Source of the DNA: Amphibalanus amphitrite
Taxonomy: Eukaryota > Arthropoda > Thecostraca > Balanomorpha > Balanidae
Assembly: GCF_019059575.1 (NCBI RefSeq)
Contig: NW_024881787.1
Coordinates: forward strand, 248,001 to 312,000
Reading direction: 5' to 3'
Length of the DNA stretch: 64,000 nucleotides
The position numbers and the translations under genes were made by a program. Positions 43,034-55,363 of this stretch are shown here, in pieces (positions within the stretch are counted from its first letter, which is position 1; every line of letters starts with the position of its first letter). The notes under the pieces were generated by a model that had not been told where the DNA came from, searched no databases, and saw nothing but the letters and a program-made list of their open reading frames with translations.

Positions 43034-43498
43034 AGGGCGGAAAGAGGGTGAGAGTGAATGAATTCATGAATGAATAAATGAATGGAGTATGGGATCCTCT
43101 CACCCTCTTTATGATTCGGTGCTATGGTGTCTGTAATGTCACGCATGTCTTTGTTTTGGGATTTAATTGGAGGCAATTAGTGCCTATAATCACGTCCGGT
43201 CCGACATGATTGTTATTTTTGTCTTGCATTTGTGGCTTTTGCGGCGAAAGCGTTGAACTGTCGCATCAGCATCAGGCATCAGCCACCGATCTCTGCAACC
43301 CCTGAAAGTTCCAAAAAACCTCCTGGAAAAACTGCTCAGATCATGTACAGAGTGTAGTAGACTGTAAGCCGTGTTTTTTAGCATGAAAAACTGGGTTACT
43401 CGCTCAACAGAATGTCACCTTTTAACTGTGTTGCACAGCACGTGGCATCGTGACACATAGTGACCTCTACCATAGTGGTCAGTACTGACCACTAACCA
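43034..43498. other. spacer between Penelope and gypsy remnants
   Basis: ATGAATGAATAAATGAATGG-type short repeat near 43060-43085. Nothing coding recognised. Confidence 0.4.
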
Positions 43499-45133
43499 TT
43501 ACATCCCCTTCCTCCAACAGACAAGGGAGAATAAGGGAGATAAGGGATAAGCTGGGGTCTTGTCTTCTCCTTTGATGGTCCCTCGTTCCCAGCGGTTGGA
43601 GACCTTGTTACGGATGTAGATTTTGTCGCCGGAGCTGAACACCGTTGCCTTATGGCCACGTCTGAGCCGTGCGTTGTGCTCCTCGCATTGCCGCTGCTGT
43701 CGGTACTCTAAGCGGCTTCTGTGACTGGCCGCCGTATCACATTCGACTGATCGGCGCGGCAGAAGGTCGATCTTGCGTCCGAACAATAACTCAGCGGGCG
43801 AAGGAATAGCGCTGTCGATCGGCGTCGCTCTCAGCGTACGAAGTCCTATTTGAAACTTTTTAAAGTTTCCTGCACATTTGCCTAACAGGCTCTTGACGGT
43901 TTGTGCGTGCCGTTTTGCGATGCCATTGCTCTGAGGGTGGTGTGGAGATGACGTGACATGCTGGGAGCCGAACGTCTCGCCGAACTCCCTGAACCCTTTT
44001 GAGCTGTACTGTGGACCATTGTCGGAGTACACAGTGCTGGGTGAACCTTGCTCTGCGAACAGCTGTGTCAGTACTTTGACGACTTGAGTGCTGGTTGTGC
44101 TTGCTAGCTCGATGTAGTTCTTCCCGCTGGTGTAGAACAGGTCGGTGCTGACATCGATCCATGGGCCAGCTGTAACGGGTTGCTGATGCTCAGCACCGAT
44201 GGTGCTGGCTCTTGCGGCGGGGCGCGTCGTCTGGCATGGCAGGCAGGACGCGACGCCCGCCTCGATTTCCCTCTTCATCGAAGGCCAGTAGACGGCATCT
44301 CTGACTCTTAGCTCCATCTTCACGCGGCCCTGGTGACCATCGTGCAATCTGTCTAGATACCACAGCTGGAGCTAGCTGGGGATGACAACGGCGGTGCCCT
44401 TGATGATGAGGCTGTCATCTATCACAAGACTGTCTCTATAATAGACCAGAATTCCTTCACCGCCGGGTGCACTTCACAGCGTCTTGCTGGCCACCCATTC
44501 AAGATGACCTTTAGCTCATGGAGTGTTTCATCCCTTCTGGTTTCTTCTCTCAGTTCATCTACACGAGCTGGAGTGAACTGCACTAGTCCGACGCATACCT
44601 CCAGAGGAATAGTTGCTGCTGGACTTTCACGCTTTTTAGGAAGTCGGGACAGTGCATCGAAGACATACATCGTGTCTCCTTTTCTGTACTTGAGCGTGAA
44701 CGTGTAGTTCTCTATGCGAAGGAGCATCCTTTGCAGCCGCGCCGGGGCACGAAAGATGCTCTTCTGGAGAATCATCTCTAGAGGCTTGTGATCTGAAATG
44801 ATCTGGAACGTACGTCCAAGCAGGTACGTCCTGAACTTCTCACATCCAAATACGACCGCTAGCATCTCTCTCGATGTTTACGTATCTTGTCTCAGTGTCG
44901 CTCAGCGCCTTAGAAACAAACGCGACTGGTCTGTCTTCCTGCAGCAGCACTGCACCTAGCGCCACACTGGAAGCGTCGACTTCAAGCGTCACCGGCTTCA
45001 ATGAGTCATAGTACGCTAGAACTGCATTAGAAGAGATGAGGTCCTTCAGTGTTTGGAAGTCGCGGCAGACCTGTGGAGACCACTCGAAGCTGGTATTCTC
45101 CTTCAGCATCTGTCTCAGACAATGCCCTTTCAC
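43499..45133 (-). pseudogene. Ty3/gypsy retrotransposon pol remnant (RT end, RNase H, integrase)
   Basis: Minus-strand frames give, in order, the RT end and RNase H start (45133-44840: VTLEVDASSVALGAVLLQ), the rest of RNase H (44865-44422: IISDHKPLEMILQ, YTFTLKYRKG) and the integrase (44347-43499). Integrase shows the H2C2 finger (HDGHQG ... CLPCQ), DVSTDLF and VYSDNGPQY for the first two acidic residues, and a C-terminal SGDKIYIRN segment. Where the third catalytic residue belongs, the text is SNGIAKRHAQTVK, with Lys instead of Glu. Frameshifts near 44870 and 44440 and an in-frame TAG near 44374 confirm that it is dead. Gag, protease and LTRs are not seen. Confidence 0.9.
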
Positions 45134-45185
45134 TATTTACTGATTATCAGTTTCACTGTGAAAATATTCATACCATAAAAATTAA

Positions 45186-45446
45186 ATTAAGGCCTTAAAC
45201 ACTGGCCGAATTGCGCCACCCCACCGGCCCAACAACCCTGCTAGCGGGGCAGTTTGACCGCTTTGCACACCTTTGTAAAACGTCAAAATTCAGGCATAAG
45301 TAGTTGCTCTATAATTTCCAGTTTACTGAACAAGAAAGTAAAATGAATGCTACATCTGCCAACGTTGAAAGAGTGCAGAAGTATGTCGCCAATTTCGAGC
45401 TACAGCGCTTCCTAAGAAGCGGCCAAATTACCCCATCCTCCCCTAT
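45186..45446. repeat. right-end fragment of the TTGGCCG TIR element
   Basis: Collinear with 30098-30360 (GGCCTTAAAC, AACAACCCTGCTA, CGGGGCAGTTTGACCGCTTT, ending CGGCCAAATTACCCCATCCT then CCCCTA). Truncated on its left. Confidence 0.75.
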
Positions 45447-45751
45447 ACAAATAGTTTTACTACCTCTGACACAAATTTCGAAGTGTTGTTTCGGACAATC
45501 AAAATACTTAGGCATTCTACAGAACGCCTAGGGATTCTATATAATTCTATAATATCACCTGATCCCACACAATGCCTGTTACATAACAAGGCGTATTTCC
45601 ACGAACCACAAATCTCCACTATTTTCGGAGGCTTTGAATAAATATTACGACTACAAAAATACACAGTATTCTTAAACTATCACTGCTTAAAACGTTACCG
45701 GCTTTCAGAACTGTGTGATGCCCAAATCATTCAAATTTTCAAGATTTACTT

Positions 45752-47505
45752 ATTACGAGCGAGCGAGCGCAGCGAGCGAAGTGAGTCTTTTCAATATAAC
45801 GGAAAAATCTCAGTACCAGTAAAACGCCTTTTGGGCGAAGAACGAGCGAGCGAGATAGTGAGCCCTGCACGTGCGGAAGGGCGAGAGGGTGCTTCCAACG
45901 GGCTTGTGCAAAGCACCCTTCTAACCGGTCGCTAGCGGTGTGCCAAATTTGAACGCAATCGGCCCAGCCGTTCCTGAGATCTGGAAGCGGCATTCTGCAC
46001 GTGCGCACGTGCAAACGGGGTCCAAAATGACTTTTGCACGGCACCCTACTAACTGGTCCCCAACCGTGTACCAAATTTGAGCGCAATCGGCCCAGCCGTT
46101 CTCGAGATCTGGAAACGCCCCCTGCACGTGCGCACGTGCAGCAGCACCCTAACCGCAACACATGGGAATGCAATGCCTGGTGGGTGCCTACCTGTATGCC
46201 AAGTTTCAGCGAAATCGCCCCAGTAATTACCGAGTTTCTGAAATGGGAACAAATTTGGCACCTCTTATTGTTGTATTTTGCACGTGCACTGGGGGTGACC
46301 CACATACATCGAGAGTATCCTATTTTGGGTAGAAGGGATGCTGCTACCCAACAAAAATTACCGCAAGTCAATCACCCAAGCGGCTGCTGAGATATGAGCC
46401 TCTCAAAATCACTACTTTTGCAAAACAGCTTGAACACCCCTGACTTTTCACGTGGCACGTGCCACGACGGTCACTGAGATGTATCAAAAGTAGTCAATTA
46501 CGGGGTAGAAGGGATGGGGCTACCCAACAAAAAAGACCGCAGGCCAATCGGTCCAGCAGTTGCTGAGATATAAGCCTCTCAAAAGCGTTACAGGCCGGGC
46601 CGGGCCGGGCCGGGCCGGGCCGGGCCGGGCCGGGCCGCTCATACTGAGATTTTTCCGTTATATTGAAAAGACTCACTTCGCTCGCTGCGCTCGCTCGCTC
46701 GTAATAAGCGGCCCGGCCCGGCCCGGCCCGGCCTGTAACGCTTTTGAGAGGCTTATATCTCAGCAACCGCTGGACCGATTGGCCTGCGGTCTTTTTTGTT
46801 GGGTAGCCCCATCCCTTTTACCCCGTAATTGACTACTTTTGATACATCTCAGTGACTGTCGTGGCACGTGTGAAAAGTCAAGGGTGTTCAAGCTGTTTTG
46901 CAAAAGTAGTGATTTTGAGAGGCTCATATCTCAGCAGCCGCTTGGGTGATTGACTTGCGGTAATTTCTATAGGGTAGCAGCATCCCTTCTACCCAAAATA
47001 GGATACTCTCGATGCATGTGGGTCACCCCCAGTGCACGTGCAAAATACAACAATAAGATGTGCCAAATTTGTTCCCATTTCAGTAACTCGGTAAGTACCG
47101 GGGCGATTTCGCTGAAACTTGGCATACAGGTAGGCACCCACCAGGCAATGCATTCCCATGTGTTGCGGTTAGGGTGCTACTGCACGTGCGCACGTGCAAG
47201 GGGGCGTTTCCAGATCTCGAGAACGGCTGGGCCGATTGCGCTCAAATTTGGTACACGGTTGGGGACCAGTTAGTAGGGTGCCGTGCAAAAGTCAGTTTGG
47301 ACCCCGTTTGCACGTGCGCACGTGCAGAATGCCGCTTCCAGATCTCAGGAACGGCTGGGCCGATTGCGTTCAAATTTGGCACACCGCTAGCGACCAGTTA
47401 GAAGGGTGCTTTGCGCAAGCCCGTTGGAAGCACCCTCTCGCCCTTCCGCACGTGCAGGGCTCACTATCTCGCTCGCTCGTTCTTCGCCCAAAAGGCGTTA
47501 TACTG
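45752..47505. repeat. E-box/GCCGATT element interrupted by an inverted copy of itself
   Basis: The outer plus-strand copy begins ATTACGAGCGAGCGAGCGCA (45752), stops at CTCAGTA (about 45815), and resumes at AAGCGGCCCGGCCC (46706) to end GCGTTATACTG (47505). Between them (45817-46705) sits a full inverted copy starting CAGTAAAACGCC and ending CGCTCGTAAT. The two copies form inverted arms of about 0.8 kb. Four perfect TGCACGTGCGCACGTGCA palindromes lie here (45996, 46123, 47181, 47309). A CGGGCC hexamer-like run near 46592-46636 separates the arms. Confidence 0.75.
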
Positions 47506-48469
47506 GTACCTACGTCCTACCATGATATTCTATGTGGCAGAGGATCCACCAGCTCCTAGACAGAAACAATGTTTCTGCACCAGACATTAAACAATACAGG
47601 TAGGTAAATAGATGAATAAACCTAAATTATGGTTTTTAACAAAATGACATAACACTCCGCCACCGATTTTGCTAGGACTGCGAACTAATGTGGTTTACTG
47701 CACCCAACAACATGCCCATCAAGAGTTTTGTGCAGCCTTTAAATCAAAGGCGTAGGAACATTTTGGAAGGTGCGCGAGGGTGGGAAGGAGGGACAGACTC
47801 TCAGAGGCACCGCCTCGAACTTTTGAGGCATCCTAACTACCTCAAAATCTATTATCTCCTTGGATTTCGGTCAATATCTTTTGGCAATACTTGCAAAAAC
47901 GTTCTCATAAGCCTTTGGAGAAAATGTTGAGAATTAAAAGGTGTGAAATTGACCGGGCTACAAAACTGTTATCTCGGATTTTTATAATTCCGGTTTTAAC
48001 CCAAAAAATCAAAAACGTATTTTTATGTAATAGCAAAAAACTGCAAACAGTTTGCCGAATTTCGAAAAAAGGAATATATGTGATAGTCTACAGACCTCGA
48101 TCCATATTACTCAAATTTGTGATCGATTATCTTTTTTTCCAAGTTATAGCAAAAAAAAAACTTCAAAATTGATGACGCCAAATTTTCAAACTCAATTTTT
48201 AGCAATTCTAGACCACGTGGCGCAAAACAAAGACCACCATCAGACTCCCCGTGACGAGTTGCATCGAATCGATACCCATTTTTTTTAATATCAACTTTGA
48301 AATTTGGCCTAATTTGACATGACCTTGACCTGACCTTCACCAGAACATAACCTAAACTGACCCCAAACGCTGCCTGGCCCACATATTCGCATTTGTCATG
48401 TAAAATGGACCATAAAACATGCATCAAACGACATTTCATATTTTGGCCAACAGTGACTTGACTTTTGTG
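47506..48469. other. intergenic, AT-rich, with G-tract family interior at 48.1-48.47 kb
   Basis: 48100-48469 matches, in inverted orientation, the interior around 9430-9640 (TATAGCAAAAA..., GACCACGTGGCGCAAAA), so it belongs to the AGGTCA/G-tract family. A short minus-strand stretch of half-sites lies at 48305-48345. No gene. Confidence 0.5.
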
Positions 48470-49297
48470 CAGGGCTGGTAAAAAAGCAAATTGCGTCCCC
48501 GACCAAAAAATGAGAGCGAAAAATGACCCCGACCTTTTTACGATTCATGTATGCAGGCTGCATGCAACTACGATGCGCGTTTCCTTAGGTTTCATTTCTA
48601 TATTATTTTTTACGAGCGGTCATATGTACTAAATTGCTTATCAGACTCGCGCTTCGAAATTTCCAGTTTGTTAATTAAATGTCACGGCATCACTCGGTTA
48701 GCGGATAGCGTAACAGACGAAGAACCCGGAAGGGGTAGGGGGCGCTACGATCGTCGAACAGATGCAATAGGTGTCGCTATTGTATCGGTAGCTCACAACG
48801 ACGACGGCTAGAAACTATCGACCCCGCATGAATTTACCATGTCCAACCGGTCCGACCCCGATCCGAATCTAGTCGTTTGTCTAGTCGTATAGCTGGCTAC
48901 AACTGGTCGTCAATCAACCCCGCTTGAAATAGCACAGCCGACAGCGGGGTCGGTGTCTAAGCGTCTGTTAGCATGTGTTTGATCATCTAGTTTGATCTAG
49001 TTTTCGTTAGCAACTGTCGACGGTAGTTTTGCTGTTAACGGAAGTGAGTTGTGGCTACTAATTGTTCATAACCATGTTGTAGGTATGTATTAGGTATAGG
49101 GGCTTTTTATGTCCTTGGGGATATACGTTGTGGATTCAATGATATATTTTACTTGCGTTTAGTTTCTGCTTTATTTGAAAGTTATTTATTACTGTAAAAG
49201 TTTACTAAATGTGGTAATTTTGACCCCGGGTACTTGAACATTTACTGGTACTGTGTCCCCGACGACGTCAATAGGACATAACACTTTACCAGCCCTG
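48470..49297. mobile_element. hAT-like non-autonomous transposon with perfect 8-bp target duplication
   Basis: 828 bp with inverted ends CAGGGCTGGTAAA and TTTACCAGCCCTG, matching hAT-type termini. CTTTTGTG flanks both sides (48462-48469, 49298-49305). CCCCGACC-like words repeat inside (48497, 48528, 48823, 48855). No hAT transposase frame seen. It sits inside a G-tract family copy. Confidence 0.9.
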
Positions 49298-50334
49298 CTT
49301 TTGTGACCTCGCCTTGTAGCAGTGACCTGAAATAGCAATATATGTGTTTGACGAACAATGCCCCATCGATGATTCTCAAAAACATGCCTTTTAATCGACT
49401 TTTCCAACACATTTCTTCAGATGCCTGTAAACGGTGAAAATGCGACCTTTGGTTACATCATTTGACCTGACCTCTGACGTCATCTGTTTGAACGAGGTCA
49501 ATGAAGTTGGTTCAGAAGGTAGTTTCCCGGTGGGGCTATCGAACGCCGTTTGAATGTTAAAAATCGGCCGGTGACGTCTCGAGATCTTGGGGGGGGGGGG
49601 GAATGAAACCACCCCCTCCCCCTACGGGTGGTAGAGACCACCGATAGCTCTACGGGGCGCGGGTTAAACGAGCTATCAAATGTGCATTTACGCGGCGATG
49701 TAGCTATCCGTTGACACCCCTCAGCAGGGCGTGGAGATCCAGGACCCACAGCGGAGCGCTGCTTAAAATAGCAATAGCAAACAAAATCGCATTATTATTC
49801 CCAAAATACATGATCAAAGAATCAGGAGTTTAAAGGCAGTTTCATGGCTGCCCTCATCTTATGCTCCTCTGATTCGTTAACGCTAGCGTATTCGTTTGAC
49901 ACAAAACAGATTGCTGAGCTCTGTGAGAAGACAGGCCGTGTTTCAACTCAATGGCACATCAAACTTACCCCATCAACTGTTGTGGGAAAACTATGCTAGC
50001 CGGATTAATTCTCTAAAGTTGGCCACTGTGCATCAGGTTCATATGTGAGAAGAGTTGTGCGCTGGATACGCAGCGAAGCTGGGCTGGGCTGCCCGCTACG
50101 TCGACCAGCAAAATGGACATTATTTGAATTCTAATAAGAATATGCATTAGGCATTCTACACCTGCATTCCTAATAAACTTTGTACACGGTACGCTGAACT
50201 TGCTTCCATCAAAAGTCTATGATTCTCCCGGCTCTGACGTTTCATTTTCCAGACGACTGAGAAGGAACAACATTTCAGAATGGAATTCAGTTGGCGGCAG
50301 CCCTGGCTCCGCGGCGTGGAGCTGGATACACCCT
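49298..50334. other. G-tract family right end, then intergenic
   Basis: 49590-49620 is the G-run/C-run hairpin and 49654-49671 the terminus GGGGCGCGGGTTAAA, continuing the element interrupted by the hAT-like insertion. A second partial end, AGCAGGGCGTGG, is at 49722-49733. Beyond it, to 50334, nothing is recognised. Confidence 0.5.
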
Positions 50335-50490
50335 ACAGGTCCGGACACCGGGCACCGGACACCGGACAGGTTGGGACACCGGACACCGGACAGGTTGGGA
50401 CACCGGAGACCCGGTACCCGGCAGCGCCACTGGGCACCGGACACCGGACAGGTTGGGACACCGGGCACCGGGCAGGTCCGGACACCAGAT
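50335..50490. repeat. CACCGGACA-type minisatellite
   Basis: Imperfect repetition of GGACACCGG and GACAGGTTGGGACACCGG. It produces overlapping repetitive frames on both strands that are not genes. Confidence 0.85.
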
Positions 50491-50552
50491 ACTGGACTAG
50501 ATGAGAGCGTGCGTGCGTGCATATGTTAATATATAATACAGGGAGTTTGAAA

Positions 50553-50672
50553 AACGCGTGAGTTTGGCAAACTATCAAGGAAGTTTGCCAACTCTCTGAC
50601 CCGTCAGTGAGTTTGCAAACTCACTAGTGAGTTCGCAAGCTCACTGACCGGTCGGGGAGTTTGAGAAATTCC
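50553..50672. repeat. inverted repeat cluster of GAGTTTGCAAACTC
   Basis: Successive palindromes AGTTTGGCAAACT, GAGTTTGCAAACTC and GTGAGTTCGCAAGCTCAC around GACCCGTCAGTGAGTTTG. Possibly a small foldback element. Confidence 0.6.
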
Positions 50673-51754
50673 AGAGCGATTGGGATATATAAAACCAGTG
50701 TGCAGCATGTTGGTGGCATACGTGCCGTCCGTGATGTTAAAACAAAGGCGCCTAGTTGTAGGACCTTTTTAACCGTCGCATGCTGACAAAAGGCTTACAG
50801 ATCATATGCGCACCATACTTTTAATTTTAAACTGTTCAGTGATCCAGCCCAAACATGTACCGCCGCTTTATTTAGTCATACATACATTTATCTAGTTCAC
50901 GACCCAACTACATCCGTTCCACACAAGTGTGGCTATTCCAGAGTCAGGCTCAATATATCAAAGAAGAAACAGCTCATTCTAGCATAAAAATATTCAAAAC
51001 ACCAGCTTCGTTTATTAGTTATGGGAACTTTCGGAAGACATTCGTCTTTCTTCGTCGGCCTATCTTAAAAAAGCAGTTTAAGGTAGAATATGACCTTTTC
51101 CCACAAAATCTGGCTTAGGACCATTTTCTGATAAAACACAAGTTATAATGTAAATTAAACCATTCTGCTCAAATCAGTACCTTCCCGCTAATATCTCACC
51201 TCAAAGTCACGTAAGCGGGGAACACTGAAAATGACCGGTCAACAAGTACTTACATCCTTTTTTGGTACTTATATGAAATTCTCTGAAACGAGCGTAATCC
51301 TCACCTTTGATCTGCATCACGTCTAGTTACTTACCATTCGTCTAAAGTGCCTTCAAAAGATATTCATGGTTTGGAGGTGTTTTATGTCTAAATTTACACG
51401 ATTATTTTTGCGTTTTATTATCTGAGCCATACGCAGCTATTGGCGACGACTCAATTTTGAATCGCGCGGTTCCACCGACTGCACAATAAAAGAATATGGA
51501 TACAACACTTTTGCAGCATCACTGAAAAAATACTGCAGTACTAAAAAAAATATATTTATATATCAATCTATATATTTATATCATCAAAATTCTAATGACA
51601 CGGTTCGATAAACCTGAAGTAGGTATTTTAGAAATAAATATGCAAGCATTTTTCACTTTAGGCTCTGACGCTCGCTTAATGAATTTAGTAGTCGCTATCG
51701 AAAATTTCACTTCGTTTTTGGCGCGTGCCCACAGGGGAGCACTGCCGCTTCAAC
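50673..51754. other. AT-rich intergenic sequence, nothing recognised
   Basis: No domain, no strong repeat, only a short TATATTTATATA tract near 51550-51590. Confidence 0.4.
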
Positions 51755-51975
51755 CCTATTGGCCGTAGTGTCTAACGGTGGCGGCCATATTGCGAAGACC
51801 AGGAACCGGCCGCCACCTGTGTTGAGGAATAGGGAATTCGGGACCTCGATTTACGTTTGCGGCCGCCGCATCCGTTACGTTCAAGTTACGTGGATACGGA
51901 ACCCGGCATCTTACGCAGCATTGAGTGGGGAACACGATCGAATCTTCAGAATTCCTCAAATTCACTCGCCAGACC
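51755..51975 (+). repeat. inverted repeat arm A (pairs with 53600-53800)
   Basis: About 200 bp whose reverse complement recurs at 53600-53800: TTTGCGGCCGCCGCATCCGT against ACGGATGCAGCGGCCGCAAA, and GGAACCCGGCATCTTACGCA against TGCGTAAGATGCCGGGTTCC. The arms flank the element at 52122-53049 and copy B of the dispersed repeat. Confidence 0.8.
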
Positions 51976-52121
51976 ATCGTCTTTCTACATTTGCCCGGCC
52001 GAGAGGGTTGATTGAACCCACCTCGCTAATGCGTCGCTAATTCAACTAGAATTTAGCGGTAAAGACTAAAGTGGTCGTATGCGGCAGAATGCATTGCAGA
52101 GTGACTGGTAGGAATCCGCTT

Positions 52122-53049
52122 TAACCCGCGAGTTGCTGGGGGGGGGGGGGGCGTTAAACGCCCCCACTTTTTTCGCCGGGCCATAGCATAAAAACGGCGC
52201 GCCGCAGGCGCGCTAAATTTTGGGTACCTGTAGGGAATTGATTGAAGTTTATTGTGACAAAGTTTCAAAAAAATCGGTCGGAAAATTTTTGAGATATCGA
52301 GGTTTTAGTGACGTCATGATTTCTGAGTTTTCGACCAAAAACGGCATATGTTCAAAAAATCATATAAAATCACAGAATAGACATACAGACATACCGTAAA
52401 CGCCATTAGACTGCCAATACCATGATCAATCAAATGGCTATCTTCGATTATTGATTATTGTTCCGCATTTTCCAAAATCTTGAACTGAATCTTGGCAATT
52501 TTTCGTGACTACTTCACGACCATGGTACATGAATTTCTTAAATTGAAGTTTTTGAGCCAAACACGTACACATATGATAAAATGAATGTCACCATCGTGTT
52601 CTACGCCCCCAATTACCTATAAAACATGTGTCACAGGCTGCGAATATCAGTTTTGATTTTCGGGGATATGTGCCTACCCGGTTGACCTGACCTTGACCCT
52701 GACCTATGCTTGACTGACCCCTATATGGAGCTGACACTCTTGTAGGCCTTATAGGGCGGATTGTGCACCGTTTTGACAGAGTTTATGGCGAGAGGCGCCC
52801 ATTGCGAAGTCCTGAAGTCAATACTACTGAAAGCCCGATTTCAGGTGTTTGACCTGACCTTGACCCGACCTGTGACCTCAAAATTCAACTTTAAAGTACT
52901 CATCTGAAACGTCTCGTCGCGCTCTTTCGTTTGCCGCCTCGTGCGTTTCGCTACGCCTATTGGTTCTCGAGTTATCGGCTGGGGGCGTTTAACGCCCCCC
53001 CCCCCCAGCAAACGGTGGGTGGCGAAATACCCCAGCAACTGCCGGGTTA
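52122..53049. repeat. G-tract TIR element with private AGTTGCTG ends
   Basis: Ends TTTAACCCGCGAGTTGCTGG and CCAGCAACTGCCGGGTTAAA are inverted partners. Hairpins GGGGGGCGTTAAACGCCCCC (left) and GGGGGCGTTTAACGCCCCC (right) have loops that are inverse of each other. AGGTCA half-sites cluster at 52680-52720 and 52845-52880. About 0.93 kb, no ORF. Confidence 0.8.
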
Positions 53050-53575
53050 AAGGTCTCAGGTCAACCGGTGACCTCTGAGGTCAGGTCAAGTGACCTAAGG
53101 CACGGGTTCGGTTTTTGGTAAATAACTTTGCCAAAAATGGCCGTAGAGCCGCGATTTTGGCATCATCGTGTTCACCTAGCTCAGGCGCCTCGAGTGATAT
53201 ACTTCTTGTTCGGGTGAGGTCAATTTACGACATTGACCTCGTGATAAGGTCAGGTCAGAGCTCTCAGGTCACAAAGCTGGTCGAGTAAGGTCATGTTGCA
53301 TATCATTCGATTCGGCAGGTCACTCTGAGTCCATTTGTGGCTTTCCCGATTCGCTAGCTCAATTTGATCGGGAGTTATTGAAGACAAGTTTATGACCCTT
53401 GTGATGTCACAAATGACGTCATGCAAGGGCAACAATGCAAATGTGAAGCATCGGACCTTGCAAGGAGTGCATGAAATCACGATTCTATATGCTTGAGATA
53501 GTTTCAGATCATTCCCGGCGCCAAAATAGCAATTTCCATGTTTCTCCATTGACCTATAGGGGTTTAACGTATAAG
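53050..53575. repeat. dispersed AGGTCA-rich repeat, copy B
   Basis: Direct copy of 6597-7090, beginning immediately after the right end of the G-tract element at 53049. Confidence 0.7.
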
Positions 53576-53599
53576 TTCCCTGTATCTGAGGATGTTTTA

Positions 53600-53800
53600 A
53601 AATTTCATCTTGTTCTCCACACAATTCTGCGTAAGATGCCGGGTTCCGCGTCTACATAGCTTGAACGTAACGGATGCAGCGGCCGCAAACGTAAATCGAG
53701 GTCCCCAATTCCCTATTCTCCAACACAGGCGGCGGCCGCTTCCTGGTCTGCCAGCATGGCGGCACCGTTGGACACTATCTGGCGGCCGATGCGCCTTCCA
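53600..53800 (-). repeat. inverted repeat arm B
   Basis: Partner of 51755-51975; see that entry. Includes GCGGCCGC at both sites. Confidence 0.8.
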
Positions 53801-53809
53801 CATTGTTAA

Positions 53810-55014
53810 TAACCCGCGCCCCGCTGGGGGGGGGGGGGCAGAATGTGCCCCCTCCCGTTTTTCGCCAATAACTTCTAAACGCGTTACGCCAGCGACGTCA
53901 AACTTTCAGTACCTTATCATACATCAATTTGACACGTTCCCCGAAAATTTGAGCGAAATCCGTCGGATTTTTTTAGAGAAATTGACGTTTTAGTGACGTC
54001 ATGTTCGCCATTTTCGCCTCAAAAACGGCAAAATTTCAAACGTCCCTAACATCTTTATTTTTAAAGGAATTAAGACGTAACAAAAAGGTTATACGTGATT
54101 CTACTTTGTCTATCAAATGGCTATCTCTGTTTTTGAAAAATTTCGGATTTTGGTCCATTTTTTTCTTAAAAAAAACTGACTTTTTTGGGAAAATAATTAT
54201 AAAATCCAACATTTTGAGTGCATCGAAAAAACCTGAATATATGTCAGCGAAGTGGTCTATATGCACCTACATACCAATTTCTAGAAGAATCGATTCAAAA
54301 ATGTGGGAGTTATTTAAAATTGTATGACGTCATGACACACAAAAATTTTGAAAAATGATTTTTGGAAGTTGTAGACCTCGTGCGGAAACAAAAATGGCAC
54401 CATTCGATTCGCCGTGAAAAACTGCATCAGATAGACACCTTTTTAGGCCTTAACAACCAACTTCAAAATTTGACCTCACTTGACCTGACCTTGGTCTAAC
54501 CTCGACCTGAAATTCATCCAGAGGTGGTCAATTCATCCAGAGGTGGTCCATATCACTTATTGAGTGTGCTTATTGACTTCTATGGGTAAAATGACCCATA
54601 AAACATGTGTCGCACATGCCCTTTTCTATATTTTGTTTTTGGTGACCTGACCTGACCTGACCTGACCTTGACCTTGACCTTTGAATGACATTGTATGCGA
54701 CGAATATTGTCTTGGTAGTCTAAGAACACGTTTTGGGCAATCAGTCTCGGTTCATTCTTCGGCAACTACGGTGCAAGGCCGATACTGTAGAAACTTGCAT
54801 TTTGTACCCTTGACCTGACCTTGACCTGACCTCTGACCTACTTAAGCAAAAAAATTGGGCTCTTAAGATCCGCCTTGTTGAGAGCTTTCGATTGCCGTTT
54901 TCCCCGTCTTTCTACGACCATCGGTTCGGAAGTTAGACAGGGGGGGGGGGGCAGAATTTGCCCCCCCCCCAGCAGGGCGCGTATGGCTGAATAGCCCAGC
55001 GGGGCGCGGGTTAA
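53810..55014. repeat. G-tract TIR element, complete reference copy
   Basis: 1.2 kb with ends ATAACCCGCGCCCCGCTGG and CCAGCGGGGCGCGGGTTAA. Left hairpin G-run/CAGAATGTG/C-run (53827-53854) and right hairpin G-run/CAGAATTTG/C-run (54942-54971). Tandem GACCTGACCT half-sites at 54640-54685 and 54810-54840. The 108-codon plus frame at 54001-54327 is AT-rich without a domain. Confidence 0.8.
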
Positions 55015-55363
55015 TTTATTAATAAACCAAAAATAAACGGTTATTAACTAAATGCTAAGTCCTTTAGCCTTGCAAGGGGCGATAAACCAAAACAACAAAG
55101 CGTCCTTATTTGTAACAAAAGCGCCATACAATTCAACTTTCTAATAGAGAAGGAAAAAGCGGAAAAAGTCAGGGTATATGAAATTAGGGGGTAGGACAAA
55201 GTTAAGTAGGCATGATCTCAGCAGTTATCTTGCTTTATATGTCGGTTTTCGCTATCACAATATTATTTTTGATATGAATTTTGTATATCTTGGACGGTAG
55301 GTTGTAAATTGGTAGGTTGTAGGTAAGATTAGGTCAGTGTAGATTATGTATTGTTCTGTAGGG
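55015..55363. other. AT-rich intergenic sequence
   Basis: Nothing recognised. Confidence 0.4.

Noticed and set aside
50217..50578. Overlapping ORFs rich in PDTGQVGT or CPVSGV
   Set aside because: Products of the CACCGGACA minisatellite.
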